The notes under the pieces are model-generated. The model was not told where the DNA came from. It did not search any database and saw only the letters and a list, made by a program, of their open reading frames with translations. Positions 1 through 9,188 of a stretch of DNA of 64,000 nt are shown piece after piece. Positions within the stretch are counted from its first letter, which is position 1; every line of letters begins with the position of its first letter. This DNA comes from Candidatus Zixiibacteriota bacterium (GTDB taxonomy: Bacteria; Desulfobacterota; Binatia; UBA9968): NCBI GenBank assembly GCA_035574315.1, contig DATLYW010000026.1:62001-126000 (forward strand), given 5' to 3'. A program made the translations under genes and the position numbers.

Positions 1-1654
1 CGGCTTTCTGCTTGACGGCGTCGAGCTTTTCCCTGGGGCTGCCCGCCAGCTCGTGGAAATAGAGGGCCTTGTCGTAAGCGCCCCGTTCCTCGTAGGCCTC
101 CGCCAGAACCCGATAGACATCGGCCGAGCTCTCGGACTCCGGATGGCTGCGGACGAAGGCGACCCCCGCGTCGATCACCGGCTGCGACGAGACGGGGTTG
201 TCGCCCAGCACGCGGGCGAGATTGGTTCCCATCATGAAGGCGTTGACGGCGCCGAGCGCGACTCCCGCCGCGGGACCGGCGGCGGCGAAAGCGCCCGCGG
301 CGTAGAGGAGGTTTTTCTTGAGGAGGTCGTCGCCCAGGAGGACGTACTTCACCGACTCCGCGCGCCGCTCGCTACGTGCATCGTGGAAGGCCGCGAGGAG
401 ATTGTACTCGGAGCTTCCGAGAAGGGCGGCGGCGCGCTCGCGCGCCCGCGGGTCGTGGGCCGAGCGGGAAAGCTCCTCGAGGATCTTCTTCGCCGTATCG
501 TGCCTCCCGCGCATTTCCAGGGCTACGGCTTCGGCGTCCAGGGCGGCGTCGCCGAGGGCGCTGCCGCGATGCTTCTTCTCCAGCGCCACCGCTTCGCGCT
601 CGAGCTGGAGCGGGTCGCGCAGGCTGAGCGCGGTCAGCAGCCGCCGCGCATCCGTTTCCTGTGCCGGCGAAAGATCCCGTTCGGGAGCCGCCGCAAGCCC
701 TTTCTCGGCCGCCGCCCTGCGGGAAGACCTGAGCTCGGTCGCCCTGTGCACCGCGCGCCGGGCCGGCCCGGACTCGGGGTCGATGAAGGAAGCGATCTCG
801 AAATGGAAGAGAGCCCGGTCGAGGTCTCCCTTGGCGAGCGCCTCGTCTCCCCTGGCGAGCTGTTTTTGCACCAGGAGGCTCTTCTTCTTGATCTCGATCC
901 CCGCCGCCTGCTCGAGGATTTCCGGATTGCGCGGGTCGTCGGGATAGCGCTTGAGGTGATCGAGATGGCGCGCCAGCGCGCGACGCTCCTCGACCGACAT
1001 CTCCCGGTTACTGATCGCGTAAATCTGGCTGATGAGCGTCTCGGCGGCCGCTCCCGCGTAGTTCCCGGAAGCCACCCCCACCAGGTCGATGGAGCTGATC
1101 AGGCGGTTGAGGATCCCTCCCCACTGGTTGGTCGAGCTCTGGCGCACGAGATCGTCGGCTCGTGTGAGATCGTCGCGGTTGAGGATCGCTTCGAGGTATC
1201 TCTTCCGTTCCGGCGAGCGGGCGCTTTTCAGCGCCTGCTTCTGGGCGGCCAGGAACGCTTCCCGGTCGGCAATCGTGTTGTTCACCAGGTCGAGCGCGTG
1301 CTCCGCCAGCCCCGTGACCGAGCCCTGCTCCCGTTGGAGCCGGGCGTCTTCTTTCTCGAGAAACCGGAGATGCTCCTGGAGCGATTCCGTGCGGTTGGTG
1401 AGCGCATCGATCATCAGCTCGCGGGCGCGCCGGTCGACCTCGTCGGGAAAATAGCGCGGAGCGGCCGCGGCGGGAGCTTCGAAGGGATCGAAGTCCGGCA
1501 GCGGGTTGAGGATCTTTTCCAGGACGATCTCGCGTTCCTGCGGCCGGGCGAGCCGGGGTACGAGAACCAGAACCGCCGCGATCAAACCGAGGAGCACCCG
1601 CCTCGCCGACAGACGCCGGAGCAGCCCGGGACCACCGCGCGCCGGCATCCTCAT
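1..1654 (-). CDS. Secreted TPR-like protein, C-terminus outside window
   Basis: The minus strand reads open from an ATG near 1654 to the window edge (about 550 codons), so the C-terminus is missing. The N-terminus has an Arg-rich stretch and a hydrophobic core (LLGLIAAVLVLVP), a plausible signal peptide or anchor. The rest is Lys/Glu/Arg-rich helix with TPR-like segments, for example AEAYEERGAYDKALY near the left edge. The start ATGA overlaps the stop of the upstream lipoprotein gene, so the two are translationally coupled. A repeat-scaffold or envelope-assembly role is inference; I recognise no specific family. The long plus-strand frame over the same DNA is a GC-rich shadow. Confidence 0.75.
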   Translation of the reverse strand, partial: MRMPARGGPGLLRRLSARRVLLGLIAAVLVLVPRLARPQEREIVLEKILNPLPDFDPFEAPAAAAPRYFPDEVDRRARELMIDALTNRTESLQEHLRFLEKEDARLQREQGSVTGLAEHALDLVNNTIADREAFLAAQKQALKSARSPERKRYLEAILNRDDLTRADDLVRQSSTNQWGGILNRLISSIDLVGVASGNYAGAAAETLISQIYAISNREMSVEERRALARHLDHLKRYPDDPRNPEILEQAAGIEIKKKSLLVQKQLARGDEALAKGDLDRALFHFEIASFIDPESGPARRAVHRATELRSSRRAAAEKGLAAAPERDLSPAQETDARRLLTALSLRDPLQLEREAVALEKKHRGSALGDAALDAEAVALEMRGRHDTAKKILEELSRSAHDPRARERAAALLGSSEYNLLAAFHDARSERRAESVKYVLLGDDLLKKNLLYAAGAFAAAGPAAGVALGAVNAFMMGTNLARVLGDNPVSSQPVIDAGVAFVRSHPESESSADVYRVLAEAYEERGAYDKALYFHELAGSPREKLDAVKQKA

Positions 1655-2574
1655 CGGTTGAGCCTCGTTATTTTCTCGATCAGCCCCCGCATCGATTCGA
1701 TCCTGCCCTGGGCCTCTATTTTTTCCAGGATTCCGTCCACCTGGACCACTTCCGTATAGAGTTTTAATGCGGATTTTGCAAACTGATCGAAGGCCTTGAA
1801 GTCGAACTCCAGGCCCTCCGGATCGTACTGGGCGACGTACTCTTTTGCAAGCCGCGCGTAGAAGTCGCCGAAGTCGATCAGGAACCGGTAGATGTTCTTG
1901 CTCTGGCGGTGCTTGGTCACGAGCTGGCTGTAGCCCAGAATGACCAGCTGGTTGCCTTCCTTCAGGCGGTAGCGGTTGGCCTCCACGAACGCGATCTTGG
2001 CCCGGTCGACCCGCTCTTCCTCCACGCGGGCGAGGAACTCGTAGGGCGTTCCGCGGTAGCGGGCGATCAGCTCGTTCCAGGCGGCGACCTTCTCGTCGAG
2101 CGCCTTCATGTACTGGAACGGATCTTCCGCGGAAACCGGCTTGTCGCGGACGCGCTGGAAGGCGTCGAGCGCCTCGAGGTTTCTGGCCGCTTCGCGGCCG
2201 AGCCGGCCGTCGGTCTCCGCCACTTTCCGATACCAGACGGCGGCCTGGTCGTAGTCGCGCAGCCGCTCGAAGGCCAGAGCCCGGTTGAATTGAACGATGT
2301 CGATGAACCTGCCCGGATTTTTCTTTTCGTAGTCGTCCAGCCTGACGAGCGTCGCCTTGAAGATGTTCATCCCGGTGACGTCCTTGGGAATCGGGAAGCG
2401 GTAGATGTCCTCGCGCGCAAGGCGCTGGAAATCTTTGATGATGTCGAGCAGATCGCCTGCCGGGACGTATCGGGGCTCCGGTGTGACCGTGCGCCCGGAG
2501 CAACCGGAGAGAAGAACTCCGGAGAGCAGAAAAGCCAGCGGGACGGCGAGCAAGCGTGGCGAGATCGTTTTCAA
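1651..2574 (-). CDS. TPR-type lipoprotein
   Basis: A 307-residue protein from a TTG at 2574. This start puts a basic residue, a hydrophobic stretch and a lipobox (LLSGC) in the first 25 residues, so it should be a lipidated envelope protein. A frame extension to ATG 2676 would add an implausible Arg-rich leader before the signal. The mature part is all-helical, with tetratricopeptide-like segments (IVQFNRALAFERLRDYDQAA and YRKVAETDGRLGREAARNLE). It is coupled to the downstream secreted protein by an ATGA overlap. The two probably act together in the envelope; the function is unknown. Confidence 0.8.
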   Translation of the reverse strand: MKTISPRLLAVPLAFLLSGVLLSGCSGRTVTPEPRYVPAGDLLDIIKDFQRLAREDIYRFPIPKDVTGMNIFKATLVRLDDYEKKNPGRFIDIVQFNRALAFERLRDYDQAAVWYRKVAETDGRLGREAARNLEALDAFQRVRDKPVSAEDPFQYMKALDEKVAAWNELIARYRGTPYEFLARVEEERVDRAKIAFVEANRYRLKEGNQLVILGYSQLVTKHRQSKNIYRFLIDFGDFYARLAKEYVAQYDPEGLEFDFKAFDQFAKSALKLYTEVVQVDGILEKIEAQGRIESMRGLIEKITRLNR

Positions 2575-2821
2575 GGAATGGCTCTTCTCCGCGCGGTCGC
2601 CGGCGCGCGAGCGTTGCCCGGCGCGACCGCGCGCGCGGCTCTGAAGTCCGAAGCGTGCGGACCGGTCCGTCACCATTCCGCGTTCACCGACCGTCCCTCA
2701 AAGATACCGTATGATCCGCCCGATGAAAACAGACCCGGCGGTTCAGAGACCGCCGCGGGGCACCCGGAGCCCGATACGAACGACTCGCGGCGCGCTGACA
2801 AGGCGCGCGCGGTGCGCTATC

Positions 2822-4045
2822 ATGCGCGTTGTTATGAGCGACGGAAAGTCCTCGTTGTCCGGGTTCATCGCCTTTATCGTCTTCGTCGCGCTCCAGGGAT
2901 GCGCTCCGTTTCCGAAGGAAGGCGGCGCACCGGCACCGCCGGCGTCTCCCGCTCCCCCGCAGGAAGCTCCAACCCGGGAGGCGCCGGCGCCTCCCGGGCC
3001 CCCGTTCCGCGGTCCCGACACGCGCCCGTTCTTCATGGGGTTCACCCTGTGGCCCGCCGACCTTTCCGCCGAGGGGATCCGGGTGGCCCGCGAGTTCGCT
3101 CACGCGCACGGCGATATCGTATCGGTGACATTCATCGGAGGTATCCCGTGGCCCGAGGCCCTCGCCGACAAACCCTACTCGAAGGACGTTCAGGAAGCCA
3201 TGAGTTACCGGCCGCCGGCCGGCAAGAAGCTCTTCCTGTCGATCTCGCCTCTCGACAAGGACCGCCGGGGGCTCGCGTCTTACTGGGGCGAGCGCGACAA
3301 TCTTCCGCTCCCCCCGCCGTGGAGCAAGCAGCCGCTCAACAGCCCGAGCGTCAAGAAGGCTTACCTGAACTTCGCGCTGCGCTGCGTGCAGGCGATGCGG
3401 CCGGATTATCTCGCCATCGGGGTCGAGTCGAACGTGCTGCTGAGCCGTGACGCCGCCGGATGGCGCCAGCTGAAGGAGCTGCACCGGGAGACCTACCGCG
3501 CTCTCAAGAAAAAATACCCCGCCCTGCAGGTTTTCTTCACCACCGACGTGTTGCACTACAAGCGACTTGCCGGCGAGGCCAGGGGCGCGGACCAGGAACG
3601 TGAGGTCGCGGACCTGATGAGACAGAGCGATCTCTTCGCGATGAGCGCCTATCCGCACATGAGCCCCGCGGTGCCGCGGCCGGTGCCGGCGAACTTCTTC
3701 GCCTTCGCCTCGCGCTTCAAGAAACCCGTAGCGGTGTCCGAAAGCGGCATGACGTCACGCGACGTGCCGTTGCGCTCGTACGGAGTGACCCTCAAGGGAT
3801 CGGAGGGCGACCAGCGCCAGTTCGCCGAGCTGCTGCTGTCCACGGCCGCTCGCGAAGGTTACGAGTTCGTGATCAACTTCGCGACCACGGACTCGGACAA
3901 GCTCGTGGCGAAGCTCCCGCCGTCGATGAGCGAGCTGGCCGGAATCTGGGCATACACCGGGATGCAGACTGCGGACGGGCGGCCGAAGCCCGCCCTGGCG
4001 GTCTGGGACGCCTACTTCAGGGCGAAGCTGGTACGGGTGTGGTGA
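2822..4045 (+). CDS. Lipoprotein with glycosidase-like TIM-barrel domain
   Basis: About 407 residues. A signal peptide ends in a lipobox (ALQGC), followed by a Pro/Ala-rich linker (residues about 30-60) and a compact domain. Features such as FFMGFTLWPAD, YLAIGVESN, DLFAMSAYPHMS and KPVAVSESG resemble the strands and catalytic-type Glu positions of glycosyl hydrolase TIM barrels (GH53-like or GH5-like). It is probably an outer-membrane-anchored polysaccharide-acting or binding protein, but the substrate is unknown. Either ATG 2822 or ATG 2834 may start it; neither has a clear Shine-Dalgarno. A -10-like TATCAT lies at 2818-2823. It is divergent from the TPR lipoprotein gene. Confidence 0.75.
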   Translation: MRVVMSDGKSSLSGFIAFIVFVALQGCAPFPKEGGAPAPPASPAPPQEAPTREAPAPPGPPFRGPDTRPFFMGFTLWPADLSAEGIRVAREFAHAHGDIVSVTFIGGIPWPEALADKPYSKDVQEAMSYRPPAGKKLFLSISPLDKDRRGLASYWGERDNLPLPPPWSKQPLNSPSVKKAYLNFALRCVQAMRPDYLAIGVESNVLLSRDAAGWRQLKELHRETYRALKKKYPALQVFFTTDVLHYKRLAGEARGADQEREVADLMRQSDLFAMSAYPHMSPAVPRPVPANFFAFASRFKKPVAVSESGMTSRDVPLRSYGVTLKGSEGDQRQFAELLLSTAAREGYEFVINFATTDSDKLVAKLPPSMSELAGIWAYTGMQTADGRPKPALAVWDAYFRAKLVRVW

Positions 4046-4181
4046 AAAATGCGTTTCGGGTCTCGGCTCCCGGGTCTGCCGCGAACCGCAGCCCGGCCGC
4101 CCGGATCGTGTAGTGACTTTTCACGGCTTGCTTTCTCGGGCGAGAATGCAAACGCCGGACTCAGGACATCGGACACCCGGA

Positions 4182-4490
4182 CTACCCCGCCTTGATCAAC
4201 GCGTACCAGATCACGAGCTTGCCGGCGGTGAGCGCGGCAAAATCGTGCGGCACTCGCCGCGGGATGTGACACACGGTCCCGGGTGACAGCGGGAGCCGCC
4301 GGCCTCCCGCGCGCAGCCGCCCGCGCCCGCGCAGCACGTAGCAGACGACCTCGCGGTCGTGGTGCACGATTTGCTTCGGGTCGACCTTTCCGGTCGGGCG
4401 AAACTCGATCAGGCCGGAAGTGAAATTTTTCCCTTCGAAGAGAGTCCGGTGGCGGATCTCGTCGCCGAGCCGCGTCAGCCGTTCGAGCAT
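4182..4490 (-). CDS. Small cupin-domain protein
   Basis: A 102-residue single cupin barrel. The first cupin motif is seen in VHHDREVVCYVLRGRGRLRAG and the second in LSPGTVCHIPRRVPHDF, giving the usual His/Glu/His metal ligands in slightly degenerate form. ATG 4490 has AGGA eight bases upstream; a TTG at 4538 would add 16 basic residues. Such small cupins act as sensors, isomerases or dioxygenase-like enzymes, and the substrate cannot be read from sequence. It stands alone between repeat-bearing spacers. Confidence 0.8.
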   Translation of the reverse strand: MLERLTRLGDEIRHRTLFEGKNFTSGLIEFRPTGKVDPKQIVHHDREVVCYVLRGRGRLRAGGRRLPLSPGTVCHIPRRVPHDFAALTAGKLVIWYALIKAG

Positions 4491-4587
4491 CGAACGAATC
4501 CTGGCGACTTTCACACCGCTTCGGCGCTTCGCTTTCAAAGCCTTCGAGCCGTGCCGGCCCCTGCGGGCCGTTCATGGAGGTTCGCTT

Positions 4588-4650
4588 CGCTGCCGTTCAA
4601 ACGGTTCGAACCGTTCGATCGCTGACGCTCCGTTCGAGCCGTTGCGGCGG
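4588..4650. repeat. Dispersed GTTCRA-type palindromic repeat, copy 1
   Basis: The intergenic stretch holds a perfect 16-bp palindrome, AACGGTTCGAACCGTT, at 4600-4615. It is followed by CGATCGCTGACGCTCCGTTC and GAGCCGTTGCGGCG. Related copies lie at about 6803, 38629, 45834 and 62212, always between genes. It looks like a REP/ERIC-like mobile intergenic element rather than a coding sequence; the function is unknown. Confidence 0.6.
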
Positions 4651-4706
4651 GCGGGGCGGAAACGCAAGACCGCCGACCCTGGACCCGGACGCAGCCGGGC
4701 CCGGAA

Positions 4707-5639
4707 TCACTCGGTAACGGCGGCGAGAATCTCCTCGAGCGTTCGATCCGCCTCGCTGTTCGGCACCCGGCACGATCCCACCACTTTGTGGCCGCCGCCG
4801 CCGTAGCGACGCAGCAGCTCGCCCACGTTGACGCGCGAGGTGGGATTGAAAATGTTGTAGCCGACGGAGATGGCGGTGGTGGCCTCGCGCTGGCTGTCGT
4901 CGGCGATCTTCACCGAGATATTTCCCGCCGGGAAAAGCGTGTAGACGAGAAAGCGGTTGCCGTCGGGAATCTCTCCCACCCCCCGCAGGTCGACGAAGAT
5001 CACGTTGCGCCGCAGCGTCGTGCGCTCCAGCAGGATCCGCTTGAGCTTGTCCTGGTCTTCGAGAACCTGGCGGCAGCGCCGGGCGACCTCCGGGTCCTGC
5101 ATAATCCGTTCCAGTGGCTCGTCGCGCAGCAGCGCGATCACGCGGAGCCAGTACGGCTCGTCCTGCGGGCGTTTTCCGTCGGTGGTCATGGAAATCAGGA
5201 CGTAGCCTTCGGGATGGTTCACGTCTTCGGGCGTCAATTGCCCGGAGTCCACCCGATCGGTCTCGCGGAGCAGGTGGACGATACGCTCGGAGCGCAGAAA
5301 GGCCAGCCGCGCGGCGCCTTCCGGATCGCTCTCGTCGGAGATCTCCATATAGTACTCGCAGACCACCCGCGCGGCGCTGGGCGCCAGCCGGAACGCCCCT
5401 TTTCCCGGGATGATCGGACGCACAAAGTCCGGGGTCGTGTTCGTGATGTGGTGGTCGAACCACAGGGTGCAGCCCGGTTGATAGGGGAGGTTGGCGATGA
5501 TATCGCCAGCCCGGATCTCGACGAGTCCGTCCTGCATGAATTTCGGCTCGACGAACAAATAGGAGTCGATCGGCTCGAATCGGGTGATCAGCGCCCCGCA
5601 AACGATGCCGTCGAAATCGGCCCGCGTGACGAGCCTCAT
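4707..5639 (-). CDS. DHH-family phosphoesterase (exopolyphosphatase/NrnA-like)
   Basis: A 310-residue protein starting at ATG 5639, which overlaps the stop of alanine dehydrogenase (ATGA). The N-terminal DHH domain has the aspartate segment RADFDGIVCGALI and the signature FDHHITN. The C-terminal DHHA1 domain has RYGGGGHKVVGSC. The family hydrolyses phosphodiester or phosphoanhydride bonds (oligoribonucleotides, cyclic dinucleotides, polyphosphate) with Mn2+. Which substrate applies here is not decidable from sequence. It is probably co-transcribed with ald. A longer open frame upstream is only an extension over the ald gene. Confidence 0.85.
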   Translation of the reverse strand: MRLVTRADFDGIVCGALITRFEPIDSYLFVEPKFMQDGLVEIRAGDIIANLPYQPGCTLWFDHHITNTTPDFVRPIIPGKGAFRLAPSAARVVCEYYMEISDESDPEGAARLAFLRSERIVHLLRETDRVDSGQLTPEDVNHPEGYVLISMTTDGKRPQDEPYWLRVIALLRDEPLERIMQDPEVARRCRQVLEDQDKLKRILLERTTLRRNVIFVDLRGVGEIPDGNRFLVYTLFPAGNISVKIADDSQREATTAISVGYNIFNPTSRVNVGELLRRYGGGGHKVVGSCRVPNSEADRTLEEILAAVTE

Positions 5640-6754
5640 GATTTCAGCACCTCCTCGACGGGCGTGAGCGCGAGGCCCAGCGCGGCGGCGACCCCGGGGT
5701 GCGTGATTTTGCCGGCGCAGGTGTTCAGCCCCCTGGCGAGCGCGGGATTGCGCTTGAGGGCCTGGACGACCCCGCGGTTGGCGATTTCCAGTCCGTAGGA
5801 CAGCGTGGCGTTGGTGAGGGCGTATGTCGACGTGTTTGGAACGATCGCGGGCATGTTGGTCACGCAGTAATGCACGACGTCTTCCTCGACGTAGATCGGC
5901 GCGAGGTGCGACGTCGGCCGGGACGTTTCCGCGCATCCCCCTTGGTCGATCGAAATGTCGACGAACGCCGCCCCCGGCTTCATGAGCTTGACGACGTTGC
6001 GCGTGATCAGCTTGGGTGCTCTGGCGCCGGGGATCAAGACGGCGCCGATCACCAGGTCGGCGTCGACCACTTCCTCCTCGACGTTGGCCCGGTTGGACAT
6101 CAGAGTGGTCACGTGACCGCCGAGGATGTCGTGAACGTAGCGCAGCTTGGTCGGATTGACGTCGAGAATGCTGACATAGGCGCCCACCCCGGCCGCAATC
6201 TGGCAGGCCGCCGTGCCGGCAATCCCGGCGCCGAGGATCACGACCTTTCCCGGCCGGACGCCGGACGCGCCCGCGAGAAGGATGCCGCGGCCGCCGTTTT
6301 CGGCCTGAAGGCACCAAGCTCCCACCTGGATCGAAAGACGCCCGGCGATCTCGCTCATGGGCATCAGCAGCGGCAGCGAGCCGTCTTCGAGCTGGATTGT
6401 TTCATAGGCGATGGCGGTGACCTTGCGGGCGAGCAGCTCGGAGGTGACGGTTTCGTTGGCGGCGAGGTGGAGGTAGGTGAAAAGGATGAGCCCTTCGTGC
6501 AGGTACGGAAACTCCGACGGCTGCGGTTCCTTGACTTTCATGATCAGCTCGGCCTGTTCCCAGACTTCCTTGGCGGAATCGACGATGGTCGCTCCGGCCC
6601 CGGCATAAGCCCGGTCGGCGATACCGCTCCCCAAGCCCGCGCCTTTTTCCACGAGAACGGTGTGGCCGCGGGAGACGAAAGCGGAAACGCCGCTCGGAGT
6701 CATCGCCACGCGGTTTTCTTCTTCCTTGATTTCTCGGGGAACCCCGACGATCAT
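5636..6754 (-). CDS. ald: Alanine dehydrogenase
   Basis: A 372-residue cytoplasmic enzyme, the usual length for Ald, which reversibly deaminates L-alanine to pyruvate with NAD+. Visible are the N-terminal MIVGVPREIK, Arg15, Lys75 in MKVKEPQ and His96 in FTYLHLA (substrate and catalytic residues), the Rossmann glycine motif ILGAGIAGTAA, and NMPAIVPNTST. ATG 6754 was chosen over TTG 6790 because it matches the family N-terminus. The first gene of a two-gene operon with the DHH phosphoesterase. Confidence 0.95.
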   Translation of the reverse strand: MIVGVPREIKEEENRVAMTPSGVSAFVSRGHTVLVEKGAGLGSGIADRAYAGAGATIVDSAKEVWEQAELIMKVKEPQPSEFPYLHEGLILFTYLHLAANETVTSELLARKVTAIAYETIQLEDGSLPLLMPMSEIAGRLSIQVGAWCLQAENGGRGILLAGASGVRPGKVVILGAGIAGTAACQIAAGVGAYVSILDVNPTKLRYVHDILGGHVTTLMSNRANVEEEVVDADLVIGAVLIPGARAPKLITRNVVKLMKPGAAFVDISIDQGGCAETSRPTSHLAPIYVEEDVVHYCVTNMPAIVPNTSTYALTNATLSYGLEIANRGVVQALKRNPALARGLNTCAGKITHPGVAAALGLALTPVEEVLKS

Positions 6755-6802
6755 CAAATCAAAGGTACTGGAAGGCGTCGAGACAGTCAACGAAGAATGG
6801 AT

Positions 6803-6960
6803 GGTTCGAGCCGTTCAAGCGGTTCAATCGCTTCGCTCGGTTCAAGCCGTTGCGGCGCGGAGCGCCCCTGTTCGAGCAACCGTGTTCGAAGTCAAGTGGT
6901 TCGAACGTGGATCTCCAACCGGCGTACCAGAAGCCTGGAACCGGAAACCGGAAACCGTCC
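6803..6960. repeat. Dispersed GTTCRA-type repeat, copy 2, plus GGAAACC tract
   Basis: The spacer upstream of ald starts with GGTTCGAGCCGTTCAAGCGG, then TTCAATCGCTTCGCTCGGTT and CAAGCCGTTGCGGCGCGG, which parallels copy 1 almost base for base. It ends in a short tandem of GGAACCGGAAACC units at about 6945-6958. No gene is visible between 6755 and 7027. Confidence 0.6.
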
Positions 6961-7027
6961 CGCACGCCCTCGGCGTTCCTGGCGCGATTGAACTTTTCGG
7001 CTCACCGCTTACGGCACGCGCTGACGC

Positions 7028-7396
7028 TCATTGCCGCCAGGCGGACCAGGCGAGCAGCAACCAGCCGGCGAGAAAGGCGACTCCGCCGAGGGGCGTGATC
7101 ATCCCGAGCCAGCGGGCCCCGGTTGTGCTGAGGAGGTAAAGACTTCCGGAGAAAACGACGATGCCGGCGACGAACAACCAGCCCGCCATCGCCGCAGCGC
7201 CCTGCGGCCAGCGCGAAAGCATAAAGGCGACGACGAAAAGCCCCAGCGAGTGGTACATCTGGTAGCGGACGCCGACCTCGAAGACGGCGAGCATCTCCGG
7301 GCTCAGGCGGGTCTTGAGGCCGTGAGCGGCGAACGCTCCGAGCGCGACGGCGAGGAACGCCGAGAGCGCGCCTGTCATCAGAAAGATCCGTTCCAT
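7028..7396 (-). CDS. DUF423 (YgdD-type) membrane protein
   Basis: A 122-residue inner-membrane protein with four predicted transmembrane helices. The N-terminal signature LSAFLAVALGAFAAHGLK, with VRYQMYHSLGLF after it, is typical of DUF423. The family has no established biochemical function. ATG 7396 gives the family length; the open frame extends upstream to 7468 without family similarity. The 278-bp spacer to the next gene holds nothing I can identify. Confidence 0.9.
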   Translation of the reverse strand: MERIFLMTGALSAFLAVALGAFAAHGLKTRLSPEMLAVFEVGVRYQMYHSLGLFVVAFMLSRWPQGAAAMAGWLFVAGIVVFSGSLYLLSTTGARWLGMITPLGGVAFLAGWLLLAWSAWRQ

Positions 7397-7674
7397 GCTA
7401 GCGAGCTCGCAAGTGTGTAGACATCGTATCGCGGTGGCACGCGGCCGGAACCTTCCGACCGCGGTCAACAGGCCGGTGCCTCGCAGGCCGCCACGCTATC
7501 GCGCCGGCAGCCGGTAATCCGGCCACTCGGGCCGAACCGGGAGCTTTACGCTGCGGTGCCGCGCCCTTCAGGCCTCAGCCTCCTTTCGGTGGATGTCCGT
7601 CCGCTAACGAATCCCCGGGTCGATTCGGACGCGCCGTGAGGAAAGCGCCGGCGCGCGGGAAGCGCAGCCGGCGG

Positions 7675-9150
7675 TCAGGCGTCCGCGCCGGGCGAGCTGC
7701 GGCGGAGGGCGATGGACACGCCCCCTTTTCGCACCTCGATCCGCCGATACGAGGAGCGCTTGGCCAGCTCGTCGAGCAGGACGACGAGCGGCTTGCGCGC
7801 GGTAAGGTACTCTTTGGGGGCGCCCGCGGCTCGCGCCGCCTCGATCTCCTCGACGCTCAGGTTCCAGCGGAGCAGCAGCTCCTCGTCGGAGACTCCCTCC
7901 GCGTTCATTTTTTTACGGATCTCGCCGACCGTCGGCTCGGGCGGCCGCCACTCGGCCCATTCGCGCGCGCGGGGGCGATCGAGAATTTTCGCCTTGACCT
8001 CGGGATCCATCAGCTCGGCCCCTTCACGCCCCCAGTAGCCGAGCGCGTACTGGATGATCTGGTCGGTGACCTCCTTGTAGCGCTCGCCGACGATCACGTT
8101 GATCGCCGCCTGGCTGCCGACGAACTGGGAAAGAGGGGTGACCATGATCGGGTAGCCCAGCTCGGCGCGAACCCGCATCGTCTCCTCCAGGGCCTGGTCG
8201 ATCTTGTGCTCCATCCCCACCTTGCGCAGCTGGAACCGCAGGTTCGAGATCATTCCGCCCGGCACCTGATGGAGATACTGCGTGTAGTCGTACTCCACCG
8301 GCGCCCCGATCGGAAAGCCCTCGCGCTTGGCGATGATCGTGAAATGCTCGGAGACCGGCCTGAGCACCTCTTCGTCGATCAGCGTACGGTAGCCGAGCGC
8401 CCGGAGATTTCTGGCCACGTTGAAAAGCGACGGGTTCGACGATCCGTCGGCGAGAGGAGGAATCGCGGTGTTGACGACCCGGATGCCGAGCCTGACCGCC
8501 TCCAGGCAGCAAAGCGGCCCCAGCCCCGTCGTGCAATGCGTGTGCAGCTCGACCGGAGTCCCGCCGGCGTTGGCGAAGATGACCGGGACGAGGGTTTTCA
8601 CCCGCTCGGGCGTGAGGAGGCCGCCCGGATCCTTCAGGCACAGCCGATTGACCCCGAGCGACGCGGCTTGCCGCGTGCGCTCGGCGAAATAGTCGTCGGT
8701 GTGCTTGGGGGAGACGGAATAGATCAGGTTGATGACCGGATTGATGCCGACGTCGCGCGCCACCTGGGTTTTCCACCGCCAGCCCTCGAGGTCGTTCCAC
8801 TCTTCCGAGATCCGCGCCTCGCGGATCCCGTTGGCCGCCATGCGTTCCATGAACAGGCGGTACATCGATTTCGGCGTGAGGTCGAACGCGCTGAACCGCC
8901 CCGCGTTCAGGCGCAGCGGGGTTCGCGTGATCCGCTCGCGCATCAGGCGAACGCGCATCCACGGATCTTCCTTGAGCTCGCGCACGCATTTCTTGAGGTG
9001 CGAGCTGGAGATCAGCTCGATGGCGTCGAATCCCGCCCGATCCAGACGCTCGGCCACGGGCAGCATCATGCCCGTGGTCATGTTTTCCGCCCACAGGCTC
9101 TGATGGCCGTCCCGGATCGTGGTGTCGACGAACCGGATGCCCTCGCTCAT
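7675..9150 (-). CDS. HMGL-family carboxyltransferase (OadA/PycB-like), paralog 1
   Basis: A 491-residue protein. The HMGL TIM barrel has the metal-binding aspartate in RFVDTTIRDGHQS, the carbamylated-Lys position in LCLKDPGG, and the metal His pair in ELHTHCTTGLG. The conserved carboxylase region (YDYTQYLHQVPGGM, PIMVTPLSQFVGSQA, ERYKEVTDQ) follows. These are the carboxyltransferase hallmarks of oxaloacetate decarboxylase alpha or pyruvate carboxylase. No biotinyl MKM domain is present; instead there is a short tail (IEVRKGGVSIALRR) shared with paralog 2. No biotin carboxylase or BCCP gene is in the window, so the acyl substrate is open. It lies 38 bp behind the amidohydrolase gene on the same strand. 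Confidence 0.85.
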   Translation of the reverse strand: MSEGIRFVDTTIRDGHQSLWAENMTTGMMLPVAERLDRAGFDAIELISSSHLKKCVRELKEDPWMRVRLMRERITRTPLRLNAGRFSAFDLTPKSMYRLFMERMAANGIREARISEEWNDLEGWRWKTQVARDVGINPVINLIYSVSPKHTDDYFAERTRQAASLGVNRLCLKDPGGLLTPERVKTLVPVIFANAGGTPVELHTHCTTGLGPLCCLEAVRLGIRVVNTAIPPLADGSSNPSLFNVARNLRALGYRTLIDEEVLRPVSEHFTIIAKREGFPIGAPVEYDYTQYLHQVPGGMISNLRFQLRKVGMEHKIDQALEETMRVRAELGYPIMVTPLSQFVGSQAAINVIVGERYKEVTDQIIQYALGYWGREGAELMDPEVKAKILDRPRAREWAEWRPPEPTVGEIRKKMNAEGVSDEELLLRWNLSVEEIEAARAAGAPKEYLTARKPLVVLLDELAKRSSYRRIEVRKGGVSIALRRSSPGADA

Positions 9151-9188
9151 GGCTCTATCCGCCCCCGTTTCGGCCCCGAACGAGCCCC

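Noticed and set aside
53..1759. Plus-strand 568-codon frame
   Set aside because: It is antisense to a coherent minus-strand TPR-like protein; its composition is the Arg/Gly-rich pattern of a high-GC shadow.
4600..4615. GGTTCGAACC as a possible tRNA T-loop
   Set aside because: No acceptor, anticodon or D-arm folds around it; it belongs to a dispersed palindromic repeat.
4707..6317. 536-codon minus-strand frame for the DHH protein
   Set aside because: The upstream 226 codons are the alternate frame of alanine dehydrogenase; DHH similarity begins at ATG 5639.
7397..7674. Riboswitch or small RNA in the spacer upstream of the DUF423 gene
   Set aside because: I could not assemble any known riboswitch core or convincing structure; nothing specific is supported.
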